Shown piece by piece: positions 5,698-12,022 of a stretch of DNA of 12,511 nt. Location: positions 1 through 12,511 of the forward strand of contig JAPJRC010000061.1 in NCBI GenBank assembly GCA_030824805.1, in the 5' to 3' direction. Position numbers and translations under genes: made by a program. Source of the stretch: Micavibrio sp. (GTDB lineage: Bacteria > Pseudomonadota > Alphaproteobacteria > Micavibrionales > Micavibrionaceae). The notes beneath the pieces were generated by a model. It saw nothing but the letters and a program-made list of their open reading frames with translations. It searched no databases and was not told where the DNA came from. Within the stretch, counting starts at the first letter, position 1, and every line of letters starts with the position of its first letter.

Positions 5698-6027
5698 ATG
5701 CTTTCCAAGGAATTTAAAAACTCTGTCGCCGCTGCCGTTGTCGGCCTAACGGCTCTTTTCACCCCAGCCAGCGAAGCACAAGCAAATGATGGTTACTACA
5801 GCTTTGACCGGTATGAGCGCTTTGACCGTCATGAACACCGCCGCGACCGTTTTTATGATAGTCCTCGCGACCGTGAATTCCAACGCGAGTTGCGCCGGGA
5901 AAGGCAAGAACGTGCGTATGATCGCTGGGAACGCAATTCCGAAAGAGTGTGCGGCCGCGGATACGGACTTTATCAAGGCCAGGATTTTTACGGCAGACCA
6001 AGAACCTATTGCGCGCCGCGCCGATAA
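5698..6027 (+). CDS. small secreted Arg-rich protein
   Basis: ATG 5698 is preceded by AAAGGA, and the predicted protein has 109 residues. Residues 1-29 form a signal peptide: a charged start (MLSKEFK), a hydrophobic core (VAAAVVGLTALF) and a cleavage site after AQA-29. The mature part is about 80 residues, dense in Arg, Asp, Glu, Tyr and Phe (FDRYERFDRHEHRRDRFYD), probably extended or helical, and ends in a short region with two cysteines, C85 and C105, that could form a disulfide in the periplasm. I do not recognise a family with an assigned function. The frame is open upstream to 5635, but the upstream residues would mask the signal peptide. It stands alone, with a strong stem-loop terminator after it. 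Confidence 0.72.
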   Translation: MLSKEFKNSVAAAVVGLTALFTPASEAQANDGYYSFDRYERFDRHEHRRDRFYDSPRDREFQRELRRERQERAYDRWERNSERVCGRGYGLYQGQDFYGRPRTYCAPRR

Positions 6028-6046
6028 GCGGTGTATGGAAAAACCA

Positions 6047-6078
6047 AAAGGGGGAATGTGTAAGCATTCCCCTTTTTT
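6047..6078. terminator. bidirectional intrinsic terminator
   Basis: Stem GGGGAATG (6051-6058) pairs with CATTCCCC (6065-6072) around the loop TGTAAG. A T6 tract follows (6073-6078), and a short A-rich stretch precedes on the other strand. It lies between the convergent secreted-protein and oxidoreductase genes and can serve both. Confidence 0.85.
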
Positions 6079-6088
6079 CTTGTATTGA

Positions 6089-7186
6089 TTAGATCCTGTA
6101 GCGTTCAAGCCAGTGCGCGTAAGGCGCGGGCAAAACCCATGACGATTTGTCTTCACCCAGCGCCTTTGCCGCTTCATAAGGCCAATGCGGGTTGGCAAGA
6201 CTGGAGCGTCCGATCATGACAATATCCAGTTGCTCGTTTTCAACGGCGGCTTCCGCAAGGTTCGGCAAGCCAAAACCCCATGCCGAGGAAACAGGCAATC
6301 CCGTTTCGTTTCTCACACGCTGCGCATAAGGGGCGAGGAAAGCCTGCCCCCATGGTATCTGCGCTTTCGGCGTGGAAAAGCCCATACTGACATTGATGAA
6401 ATCAAGCCCGGCTTCCTTGAATTTTTTCACAAGCGCGATGGCGTCTTGCAGCGTCTCTTCATCGTGCCCGTCAAATTCAAGAACACCAAAACGCGCAGTG
6501 AACGGCAGGTTTTCAGGCCACACTTTGCGCACGGCCGCCATCGTTTCCAGAAGGAAGCGCCCTCTCTTCTCTACCGTGCCGCCATACTCGTCTTCACGCT
6601 GGTTGGTGTGGCGGGAAAAGAAACTCTGCGCCAGATACCCGTGCGCGAAATGCAGCTCCAGCCATTGATATCCGGCTTTCAAGGCACGCTCTGCCGCAGC
6701 GACAAAATCCGCCTTCACACGCTCGATATCCTGCTTGGTCATTTCGCGCGGAACACGCGACAGCGCCTCTGTGCCGAAAGGCACGGCAGACGGCGCAATC
6801 GTTTCCCATGCAGCGGGATCACTCGCAGGAATATGGTCATCACCTTCCCATGGTTTGTTGGCGCTCGCCTTCATGCCCGCATGGCCGATCTGGATGCCCG
6901 GCACCGCACCACCCTTTTTGATAAGGTCGACGATTTTTGCATGCTCGGCGGCCTGTTCTTCATTCCATATACCTAGGCAGCCCGGCGTAATACGCCCGTC
7001 TGCGGAAACACCTGTCGCTTCTACGATAACCAGGCCTGCACCACCCCGTGCCAGTCCCGCGTAATGCGCAAAGTGCCAGTCATTGGGTACACCGTCAACG
7101 GCCGAATACTGGCACATCGGGGGAACGGCTATACGATTTCTAAGGGTGACGTCTTTAAGTTTAAAGGGGGTAAAAAGCTTGGACAT
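6089..7186 (-). CDS. NADH:flavin oxidoreductase, Old Yellow Enzyme family (YqjM/XenA type)
   Basis: This 365-residue FMN-binding TIM-barrel enzyme has the usual length for the family. The N-terminus LFTPFKLKDVTLRNRI and the PPMCQYSA motif with C25 and Y27 mark the YqjM/XenA ('thermophilic-like') subgroup, where the cysteine tunes the flavin. H179 and H182 in ELHFAHGYL are the substrate-binding pair, and QSFFSRHTNQREDEYGG is the usual following block. Such enzymes reduce activated C=C bonds, quinones or nitro compounds with NAD(P)H; the natural substrate here is not known. AGGA lies 7 bases before the ATG. It is divergent from the DUF423 gene and stands alone on its strand. Confidence 0.93.
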   Translation of the reverse strand: MSKLFTPFKLKDVTLRNRIAVPPMCQYSAVDGVPNDWHFAHYAGLARGGAGLVIVEATGVSADGRITPGCLGIWNEEQAAEHAKIVDLIKKGGAVPGIQIGHAGMKASANKPWEGDDHIPASDPAAWETIAPSAVPFGTEALSRVPREMTKQDIERVKADFVAAAERALKAGYQWLELHFAHGYLAQSFFSRHTNQREDEYGGTVEKRGRFLLETMAAVRKVWPENLPFTARFGVLEFDGHDEETLQDAIALVKKFKEAGLDFINVSMGFSTPKAQIPWGQAFLAPYAQRVRNETGLPVSSAWGFGLPNLAEAAVENEQLDIVMIGRSSLANPHWPYEAAKALGEDKSSWVLPAPYAHWLERYRI

Positions 7187-7249
7187 ATAATTCCTATAAT
7201 TTAATTATCTTATCTCTTAGACGATCAACAAATAGAGCGGCTTTGCAGG

Positions 7250-7278
7250 AAGACAAGCGGGCGCCCTTACGCTATAAA
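7250..7278 (+). promoter_or_regulatory. possible promoter of the DUF423 gene (leaderless)
   Basis: AAGACA (7250-7255) and TATAAA (7273-7278) are 17 bases apart. Only 8 bases separate TATAAA from ATG 7287, and no Shine-Dalgarno is visible, so the mRNA may start at the start codon. Confidence 0.35.
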
Positions 7279-7286
7279 CAGCCTTC

Positions 7287-7634
7287 ATGAAAAACCTTTC
7301 CCTGTTTTTGATATCTCTGTCCGGTTTTGCCGCAGTGGCCATGGGTGCGGCAGGCGCACACGCCATACCGGGCGAACACGCACAGGAGATGATCCGGCAG
7401 GCTGCTTTTTATCAACTCATCCATACGCTGGCGCTTTTGTGGCTTATCGACAGGTCAGGCAAAGCCATCAAGCTTTCAAAAGCTTTTTTCACTCTCGGCA
7501 TCGTGCTTTTCAGCGTGTCTTTATACCTGCGCTACGCTGCCGAAATCGCTATTCCTTCCGGTGTAATCCCTGTCGGCGGTGGATGCTATATGCTTGGCTG
7601 GCTGGCACTGGCGCTGTCCGCCTTGCGCAAATAA
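7287..7634 (+). CDS. DUF423 family inner membrane protein
   Basis: This 115-residue protein has four hydrophobic segments (about residues 4-24, 40-55, 64-84 and 91-111). Its N-terminus FAAVAMGAAGAHAI and C-terminus PVGGGCYMLGWLALAL match the DUF423 (YgdD-like) family, whose function is unknown. It is shown as starting at ATG 7287 because the first membrane helix begins immediately after. Its stop codon directly abuts the stop codon of the convergent GlxA-type regulator gene with no spacer, and no terminator is visible there, so the two transcripts should overlap at their 3' ends. Confidence 0.88.
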   Translation: MKNLSLFLISLSGFAAVAMGAAGAHAIPGEHAQEMIRQAAFYQLIHTLALLWLIDRSGKAIKLSKAFFTLGIVLFSVSLYLRYAAEIAIPSGVIPVGGGCYMLGWLALALSALRK

Positions 7635-8621
7635 TTATCCCGCGACCTTGAGCATCGTCACACCAAAGCGCTGGCGATATTCGCCGGGGCCAAGGCCGAC
7701 AATCTTCTGAAACACTTTACGGAACGCGCTCGGGTCTTCATATCCCACAGACCATGTAACCTGTTCAATATTCTGTTGTGTGAATTCCAGCATCTCGCGC
7801 GCCTTAGCGACGCGCACCTGCTGACAATATTCGGTTGGCTTGTGCCCCGTCGCTTTGGAAAAACGACGCAAAAATGTGCGTTCTTCCATACCAGCCATTT
7901 TCGACATTGCAGCCATATCGACATCGCGCGCGCCGGTCTTTTGCAACCAATGTTGTACCTTCAATATTTGCGCATCGCCATGCGTTAGATTCGGAACGAA
8001 CACGCTGTAGAAACTTTGCTCGCGGCTCGGCGGATCGATGAGCAAAATGCGCGCGGTTTCCATCATCAGTGTCGGCCCCATGACACGGTGTACGATGCGA
8101 AGCCCCAGATCGGTCCACGCCATAATTCCACCGGCTGTGATGATATCGCCATCGTCTATAACCATTTTGTCTGCATCGACTTTGATATCGGGGAAGCGCT
8201 GCGCCATACGCGTTTCGAACATCCAGTGCGTTGTGGCATCGCGCCCTTTGAGAAGCCCCGCCTCTGCCAATACAAAAGAACCCGCACACACTGAACACAT
8301 TGTTGCGCCATGGTCATGCCGTTCGCGTAGCCACTCTGAGATAGGTGCCGTTAGTTGTTCCGGCACTGGCTCGATGATGCTTGGTGGCAAAACGACAAAC
8401 GTGGGATCGTGTTCAGCATCCGGATGCGAGTCATATATGCATTCCATAGCATCGCCGGATGACTTCCAGTGCGTCACCCGCATCTGCGCGCGCTTAACCC
8501 CGTCATGCCTTCCCGCCGAGAAATTGGCGATCCGGAACAGGTCCGTCAGCCCGTAAATGGCGGATAAAAGAGAGTCGGGATAGATCAAAAGGCCTATTTC
8601 AATCAGGTTTTTCTGGGACAT
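7635..8621 (-). CDS. GlxA-type transcriptional regulator (DJ-1/PfpI-like + AraC HTH)
   Basis: This 328-residue protein has an N-terminal DJ-1/PfpI-like domain (residues about 5-195) with the elbow VCAGSFVLAEAGLLKGR (C112), followed by TTHW, as in GlxA regulators. A C-terminal AraC-type double helix-turn-helix (residues about 220-322) contains AAMSKMAGMEERTFLRRFSK and ends in FRKVFQKIVGLGPGEYRQRFG. The start at 8621 is set by a strong AGGAGGG six bases upstream; the open frame to 8666 is an extension. It is transcribed away from the alpha/beta hydrolase gene across a 140-base gap, so it may control that gene and itself. The ligand is unknown. Confidence 0.92.
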   Translation of the reverse strand: MSQKNLIEIGLLIYPDSLLSAIYGLTDLFRIANFSAGRHDGVKRAQMRVTHWKSSGDAMECIYDSHPDAEHDPTFVVLPPSIIEPVPEQLTAPISEWLRERHDHGATMCSVCAGSFVLAEAGLLKGRDATTHWMFETRMAQRFPDIKVDADKMVIDDGDIITAGGIMAWTDLGLRIVHRVMGPTLMMETARILLIDPPSREQSFYSVFVPNLTHGDAQILKVQHWLQKTGARDVDMAAMSKMAGMEERTFLRRFSKATGHKPTEYCQQVRVAKAREMLEFTQQNIEQVTWSVGYEDPSAFRKVFQKIVGLGPGEYRQRFGVTMLKVAG

Positions 8622-8702
8622 AGGCCCTCCTGTCAGTTTTGCCCCCCATATTGTCACTTCCGCCAATCCCGGACAAGCCTCGTTTGTGGGATCTTGGTTT
8701 TA

Positions 8703-8727
8703 CCGGAAGCGATGAAGCCTCCGGAAG
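8703..8727. promoter_or_regulatory. candidate AraC-type operator: repeated CCGGAAG
   Basis: CCGGAAG occurs at 8703-8709 and 8721-8727 as direct repeats 18 bases apart. CTTCCG at 8657-8662 is a related inverted half-site. AraC-family proteins often bind direct repeats, and this gap is shared by the GlxA-type regulator gene and the hydrolase gene. No convincing -35/-10 pair was found in the 8622-8761 gap. Confidence 0.28.
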
Positions 8728-8761
8728 AAATTCAAAACAAACCATGAAAGGAACCAAGACC

Positions 8762-9610
8762 ATGTCTACATTCACAACAAAAGAAGGCGTTGAAATTTTC
8801 TACAAAGACTGGGGCCGCGGTCAACCGGTTGTCTTTTCCCACGGCTGGCCATTGTCCGCCGATGCATGGGATGGCCAGATGGCCTTCCTGCTGGAAAAAG
8901 GCTACCGCGTAATCGCCCATGACCGCAGAGGCCATGGCAGATCGGCCCAGACGTTTGAAAACAACACGATGGACCAATTCGCCGATGATCTGGCCCAACT
9001 GATTGAACATTTGGACCTGAAGGATGCGATCCTTGTCGGCCATTCGACGGGCGGCGGTGAAGTAACACGCTATATCGGTCGTCACGGCACCAAACGCGTT
9101 GCCAAGGCTGTATTGCTTGGCGCAGTGCCACCACTGATGCTGAAAACCGATAAAAACCCCGGCGGCCTTCCGATGGAAGTGTTCGATGGTATCCGCAAAG
9201 GCACGTTCGACAACCGCACGCAGTTCTTTAAAGACATTGTTGTCCCCTTCTACGGTTACAACCGCGACGGCGCGAAACTTTCCGAAGGCATCCGTGACAG
9301 CTTCTGGATGCAGGGCATGATGGGTGGCATTAAGGCACAGCTGGACTCGATCAAAGCTTTCTCGGAAACCGACTTTACCGAAGACCTGAAAAAGTTCGAT
9401 ATCCCGACCCTGATCGCCCACGGCGATGATGACCAGATCGTGCCTATCGGTGCCTCGGCCCTGATCTCTTCGAAACTGGTGCCGAACGCCGAACTGAAAA
9501 TTTATCCAGGTGCGGACCATGGCCTGTCCCAGACCCATCAGGATGAATTCAACGCCGATCTGCTCGCTTTCATAGAGGCCGGCACGGTTGCAAACCGCAA
9601 GGCAGCCTGA
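8762..9610 (+). CDS. alpha/beta hydrolase, non-haem chloroperoxidase/arylesterase group
   Basis: This 282-residue protein has the usual length for the group. The order is FSHGWPLSADAWDGQM (oxyanion loop), HDRRGHGRS, the nucleophile elbow GHSTGGG with Ser95, HGDDDQIVP with the catalytic Asp at 223 or 224, and GADHGLSQTH with His253. Family members hydrolyse esters and show cofactor-free perhydrolase activity; the in vivo substrate is not shown by the sequence. The start at 8762 follows AAAGGA at 9 bases and gives the standard N-terminus. An in-frame ATG at 8744 would add six residues. It is divergent from the GlxA-type regulator and followed by a strong terminator. Confidence 0.93.
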   Translation: MSTFTTKEGVEIFYKDWGRGQPVVFSHGWPLSADAWDGQMAFLLEKGYRVIAHDRRGHGRSAQTFENNTMDQFADDLAQLIEHLDLKDAILVGHSTGGGEVTRYIGRHGTKRVAKAVLLGAVPPLMLKTDKNPGGLPMEVFDGIRKGTFDNRTQFFKDIVVPFYGYNRDGAKLSEGIRDSFWMQGMMGGIKAQLDSIKAFSETDFTEDLKKFDIPTLIAHGDDDQIVPIGASALISSKLVPNAELKIYPGADHGLSQTHQDEFNADLLAFIEAGTVANRKAA

Positions 9611-9634
9611 GCAAAGGATGCGGTTAACAAAACA

Positions 9635-9666
9635 AGGGCCGGTGCTTCGAAGGACCGGCCCTTTTT
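9635..9666 (+). terminator. intrinsic terminator after the hydrolase gene
   Basis: Stem AGGGCCGGT (9635-9643) pairs with ACCGGCCCT (9654-9662) and is followed by a T5 tract (9662-9666). The loop GCTTCGAAGG contains a small CTTCGAAG self-complementary core. Confidence 0.88.
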
Positions 9667-9705
9667 CTACGTACAATAAAAAAATGCAGCCGCCGGTCTG
9701 GATTT

Positions 9706-9736
9706 TTGACCGGACGGTCTATTTCAATCCTAGAAT
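9706..9736 (+). promoter_or_regulatory. promoter of the efflux gene with overlapping operator
   Basis: TTGACC (9706-9711) and TAGAAT (9731-9736) each match consensus at 5 of 6 positions, with a long 19-base spacer. The perfect palindrome GACCG-GA-CGGTC at 9708-9719 overlaps the -35 box and spacer, a position suited to a repressor. TetR-family proteins that control efflux genes bind palindromes of this type. No such regulator gene is in the window. Confidence 0.5.
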
Positions 9737-9754
9737 TTCGTGTATTGTGTCCTC

Positions 9755-9775
9755 ACAAGGCATGAAGCGCCTTGT
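9755..9775 (+). promoter_or_regulatory. stem-loop in the 5' leader of the efflux gene
   Basis: ACAAGGC (9755-9761) and GCCTTGT (9769-9775) form a perfect 7-bp stem around ATGAAGC. It lies between the predicted transcription start (near 9743) and the start codon, 17 bases before ATG 9793. It could affect translation or be a second operator. Confidence 0.4.
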
Positions 9776-9792
9776 TATTATTGGATTTTATG

Positions 9793-11313
9793 ATGAAAAA
9801 ACAAAAACTTATTTATCCCGTTCTTGTTGCCGTTCTGCTTTCCGGCTGCTCCTTTATCCCGACATATGAACGCCCCGCAACGGATACGCCCGCAGGTTGG
9901 ACCGAGGCCAGCGTCTCTGAACCCACGGCGATTGCCAAGGATTGGTGGAAGAACTTCCAGAGCGAAGAGCTTAACAGCTTGATGGCAGAAGCGCTCGCCA
10001 ACAACAATGATCTGGGCGCCGCCATCCAGCGTGTGGAACAGGCCCGTGCGACGCTCCGCTCCACCAGATCCTCCCTTTCCCCGACAGTGGATGCCAGCGG
10101 AAACGCCGGATGGGAGAGCGTCGATGCGCCGGATTTCAAACGCCAGTCGGACACTACATATAACGCCGGCCTGACCGTCGGCTATGAACTGGATGTTTTC
10201 GGCCTTAACCGCGCCAATGTCGAAGGCGATGAAAGCCGCCTGCTGAGCAGCGAATTCTCCCGCGACGCCACCGCCCTTATCATCATGAGCGATGTGGCCA
10301 AAGGCTACTTCAACGTTCTCAATCTCGAAGAGCGCCTGAAGATCGCCAATCAGAACCTCGATAGCGCGCGCGAACTTTTGCGTATCGTACAGGCCCGCTA
10401 TGATGCCGGCGCGACGACGGCGCTCGATGTCTCACAACAAAAATCCGATCTGGCAACCAGCGAAGCAAACCGCACAAGTATCGAACTGCAGCTGAAGATC
10501 GCGCGGAGCGCTCTGGCCATCCTGGTGGGCAAGCCGCCCCAGAACCTGCAAATCGCGGGTAAGGAACTGCGCTCCCTGCCCGTTCCGAACATCTCGCCCG
10601 GACAGCCTTCTTCGCTGCTTGAGCGCCGCCCTGACCTGCGCTCCGCTGAAGCCGAGCTGATTGCTGCCAACGCCGATATCGGCGCGGCGCGCGCAGCTTT
10701 CTATCCACAATTGAATATCGGTCTGGATGCGGGTATTGCCGCTACACCGATAGGCGATCCTGCAACCACGACCATTTCGCTCCTCTCCGGCCTCGTCGCG
10801 CCGATTTTCAGCGGCGGCCTTCTGGAAGGCAACCTCGCCTTCACGAAAGCGCGCAAACAGGAACTGGTTGAGAATTACCGCAAGACCATTCTTGTATCGT
10901 TTAAAGATGTTGAAGACGCTCTGGCAACGGTGAAAGCTTCGCAACAGCGCGAAACATCGCTGGAAACTGCTATGAACGAGGCACGCAAAGCGTATGACCT
11001 TTCGAAGCAGCAATATGATGTCGGCTCGATCGACTTCCAGATCCTGCTGGATTCACGTCAAACCATGCTGCTGGCCGAAGACAATTACATCCAGACGAAA
11101 AACGACCGCCTTGCTGCGGCCGTCGATCTTTACAAGGCGCTTGGCGGCGGCTGGGCTGAAAATGTTCCCTCCGCGGCGGCGGCGCAATCCTCCGCACCGG
11201 TTGCAGCGCCTGCGTCTGCGCCGGTGGCTCCAGCTACTGCCGCCACGACATCGGCACCTATTGATCCGTTCGCGCAGCCGCAACCGGCTCCGCTTTCGAC
11301 ACCTGCCCAATAA
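9793..11313 (+). CDS. NodT-type outer membrane efflux lipoprotein (OprM-like)
   Basis: This 506-residue TolC-superfamily outer membrane factor forms the exit duct of RND-type efflux pumps. The N-terminus is a lipoprotein signal (LVAVLLSGCSF, lipid-carrying Cys19), followed by IPTYERPATDTPAGW, typical of the NodT/OprM group. Two repeated halves are visible: the first runs from WWKNFQSEELNSLMAEAL through LDVFG and ARYDAGATTALDVSQ, and the second from LLERRPDLRSAEAELIAANADIGAAR through PIFSGG and QYDVGSIDFQILLDSR. The end (about residues 462-506) is an Ala/Pro-rich tail. Start 9793 is preferred over ATG 9790 because of spacing to a weak GGA. No transporter or membrane-fusion gene is adjacent, so it is an orphan factor here. 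Confidence 0.93.
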   Translation: MKKQKLIYPVLVAVLLSGCSFIPTYERPATDTPAGWTEASVSEPTAIAKDWWKNFQSEELNSLMAEALANNNDLGAAIQRVEQARATLRSTRSSLSPTVDASGNAGWESVDAPDFKRQSDTTYNAGLTVGYELDVFGLNRANVEGDESRLLSSEFSRDATALIIMSDVAKGYFNVLNLEERLKIANQNLDSARELLRIVQARYDAGATTALDVSQQKSDLATSEANRTSIELQLKIARSALAILVGKPPQNLQIAGKELRSLPVPNISPGQPSSLLERRPDLRSAEAELIAANADIGAARAAFYPQLNIGLDAGIAATPIGDPATTTISLLSGLVAPIFSGGLLEGNLAFTKARKQELVENYRKTILVSFKDVEDALATVKASQQRETSLETAMNEARKAYDLSKQQYDVGSIDFQILLDSRQTMLLAEDNYIQTKNDRLAAAVDLYKALGGGWAENVPSAAAAQSSAPVAAPASAPVAPATAATTSAPIDPFAQPQPAPLSTPAQ

Positions 11314-11343
11314 AAAAAGCCGGACATTTCGTCCGGCTTTTTT
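11313..11343. terminator. bidirectional intrinsic terminator
   Basis: GCCGGAC (11319-11325) pairs with GTCCGGC (11331-11337) around ATTTC, flanked by A6 on the left and T6 on the right, so it can end transcription from both the efflux gene and the convergent PfpI gene. Confidence 0.88.
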
Positions 11344-11356
11344 CATACCGTAATTT

Positions 11357-11947
11357 CTAGGCTGCGAGACGTGTAGATCCCGCACCTGCTTTAAGTATTT
11401 CGATGATTTTACCAACTTGGTGTGGAAGATCGGCAGGCCAGCGTCCAGTGATAAATGGGCCGTCCTGCACGCACGCTTCGTTTTTATACTGCGCACCCGC
11501 CTTGGTCACTTCGTCCTCGCATTCCGGCCAGGCGGCTATAGAAAAACCTTCGATAACGTTGGCTTCGGCGAGTAGTTGCGGGCCGTGACAAATCGCACCG
11601 ACGGGTTTGCCCGTTCCACAGAATGCGCGCACAAACTCCACGGCACTGTCTTCTTTCTTCAGTTTGGCCGGAGCCTTGCCACCAGGAATATACAGCAAAG
11701 CGTAATCCTGATGGTCAGCGTCCGAGATTTTCATAGTGGTCTTCAGACCCGCGCCGTTCTTGCCTTTGAATTCCTTGCCGTCGGGGGTGATGACATCGAC
11801 CGAATAACCCGCCTCAAGGAAGCGGTAATAAGGGTAAAAGAATTCCTGATCTTCCGTGCCATCGGTGGTGAGAATAACAATTCTTTGTTTCTCGCGCGGT
11901 TCTTTGGTCTCGGCAATAAAAATGTCGTCGGGAATAGCGTCCTTCAT
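11357..11947 (-). CDS. DJ-1/PfpI family protein (type 1 glutamine amidotransferase-like)
   Basis: This 196-residue protein has the single-domain PfpI layout: RIVILTTDGTEDQEF (E32 in the conserved acidic motif), a YIPGGKAP loop and the nucleophile elbow GAICHGPQLLAEA with C120 followed by H121. Related bacterial proteins (YhbO/PfpI, general stress protein 18) are linked to oxidative and carbonyl stress, and proposed activities (protease, glyoxalase, deglycase) are debated. About 20 residues precede the usual start of the fold. AGGAGG lies 7 bases before the ATG. A perfect palindrome lies directly upstream of that ribosome binding site. It is separate from the larger GlxA-type regulator, which uses the same fold. 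Confidence 0.92.
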   Translation of the reverse strand: MKDAIPDDIFIAETKEPREKQRIVILTTDGTEDQEFFYPYYRFLEAGYSVDVITPDGKEFKGKNGAGLKTTMKISDADHQDYALLYIPGGKAPAKLKKEDSAVEFVRAFCGTGKPVGAICHGPQLLAEANVIEGFSIAAWPECEDEVTKAGAQYKNEACVQDGPFITGRWPADLPHQVGKIIEILKAGAGSTRLAA

Positions 11948-11957
11948 GGGGTTCCTC

Positions 11958-11975
11958 CTTGTAATTGATTACAAG
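11958..11975. promoter_or_regulatory. palindromic operator candidate upstream of the PfpI gene
   Basis: CTTGTAATTGATTACAAG is an 18-bp palindrome with perfect 8-base arms and a 2-base centre. It begins 10 bases upstream of the PfpI start codon and touches the AAGGAGG ribosome binding site. A dimeric repressor of the MarR or HxlR type is plausible. As RNA, a 7-bp stem with a UCAA loop could also form beside the ribosome binding site. Confidence 0.55.
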
Positions 11976-12005
11976 AAGCCAACCGCGTTAGAGGCCTATG
12001 GTTCC

Positions 12006-12022
12006 AGCGGCAAGCGGCCGCT
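12006..12022 (-). terminator. weak stem-loop at the end of the symporter gene
   Basis: AGCGGC (12006-12011) and GCCGCT (12017-12022) pair around AAGCG, at the stop codon of the symporter gene. No T tract follows on the minus strand, so intrinsic termination is doubtful and read-through into the PfpI gene is possible. Confidence 0.2.

Noticed and set aside
6185..6976. Long plus-strand ORF opposite the flavin oxidoreductase gene
   Set aside because: It is entirely antisense to a confidently identified gene, with no ribosome binding site and an irregular composition.
8732..9676. Long minus-strand ORF opposite the alpha/beta hydrolase gene
   Set aside because: It is an antisense shadow. The plus strand has all catalytic motifs of a known family.
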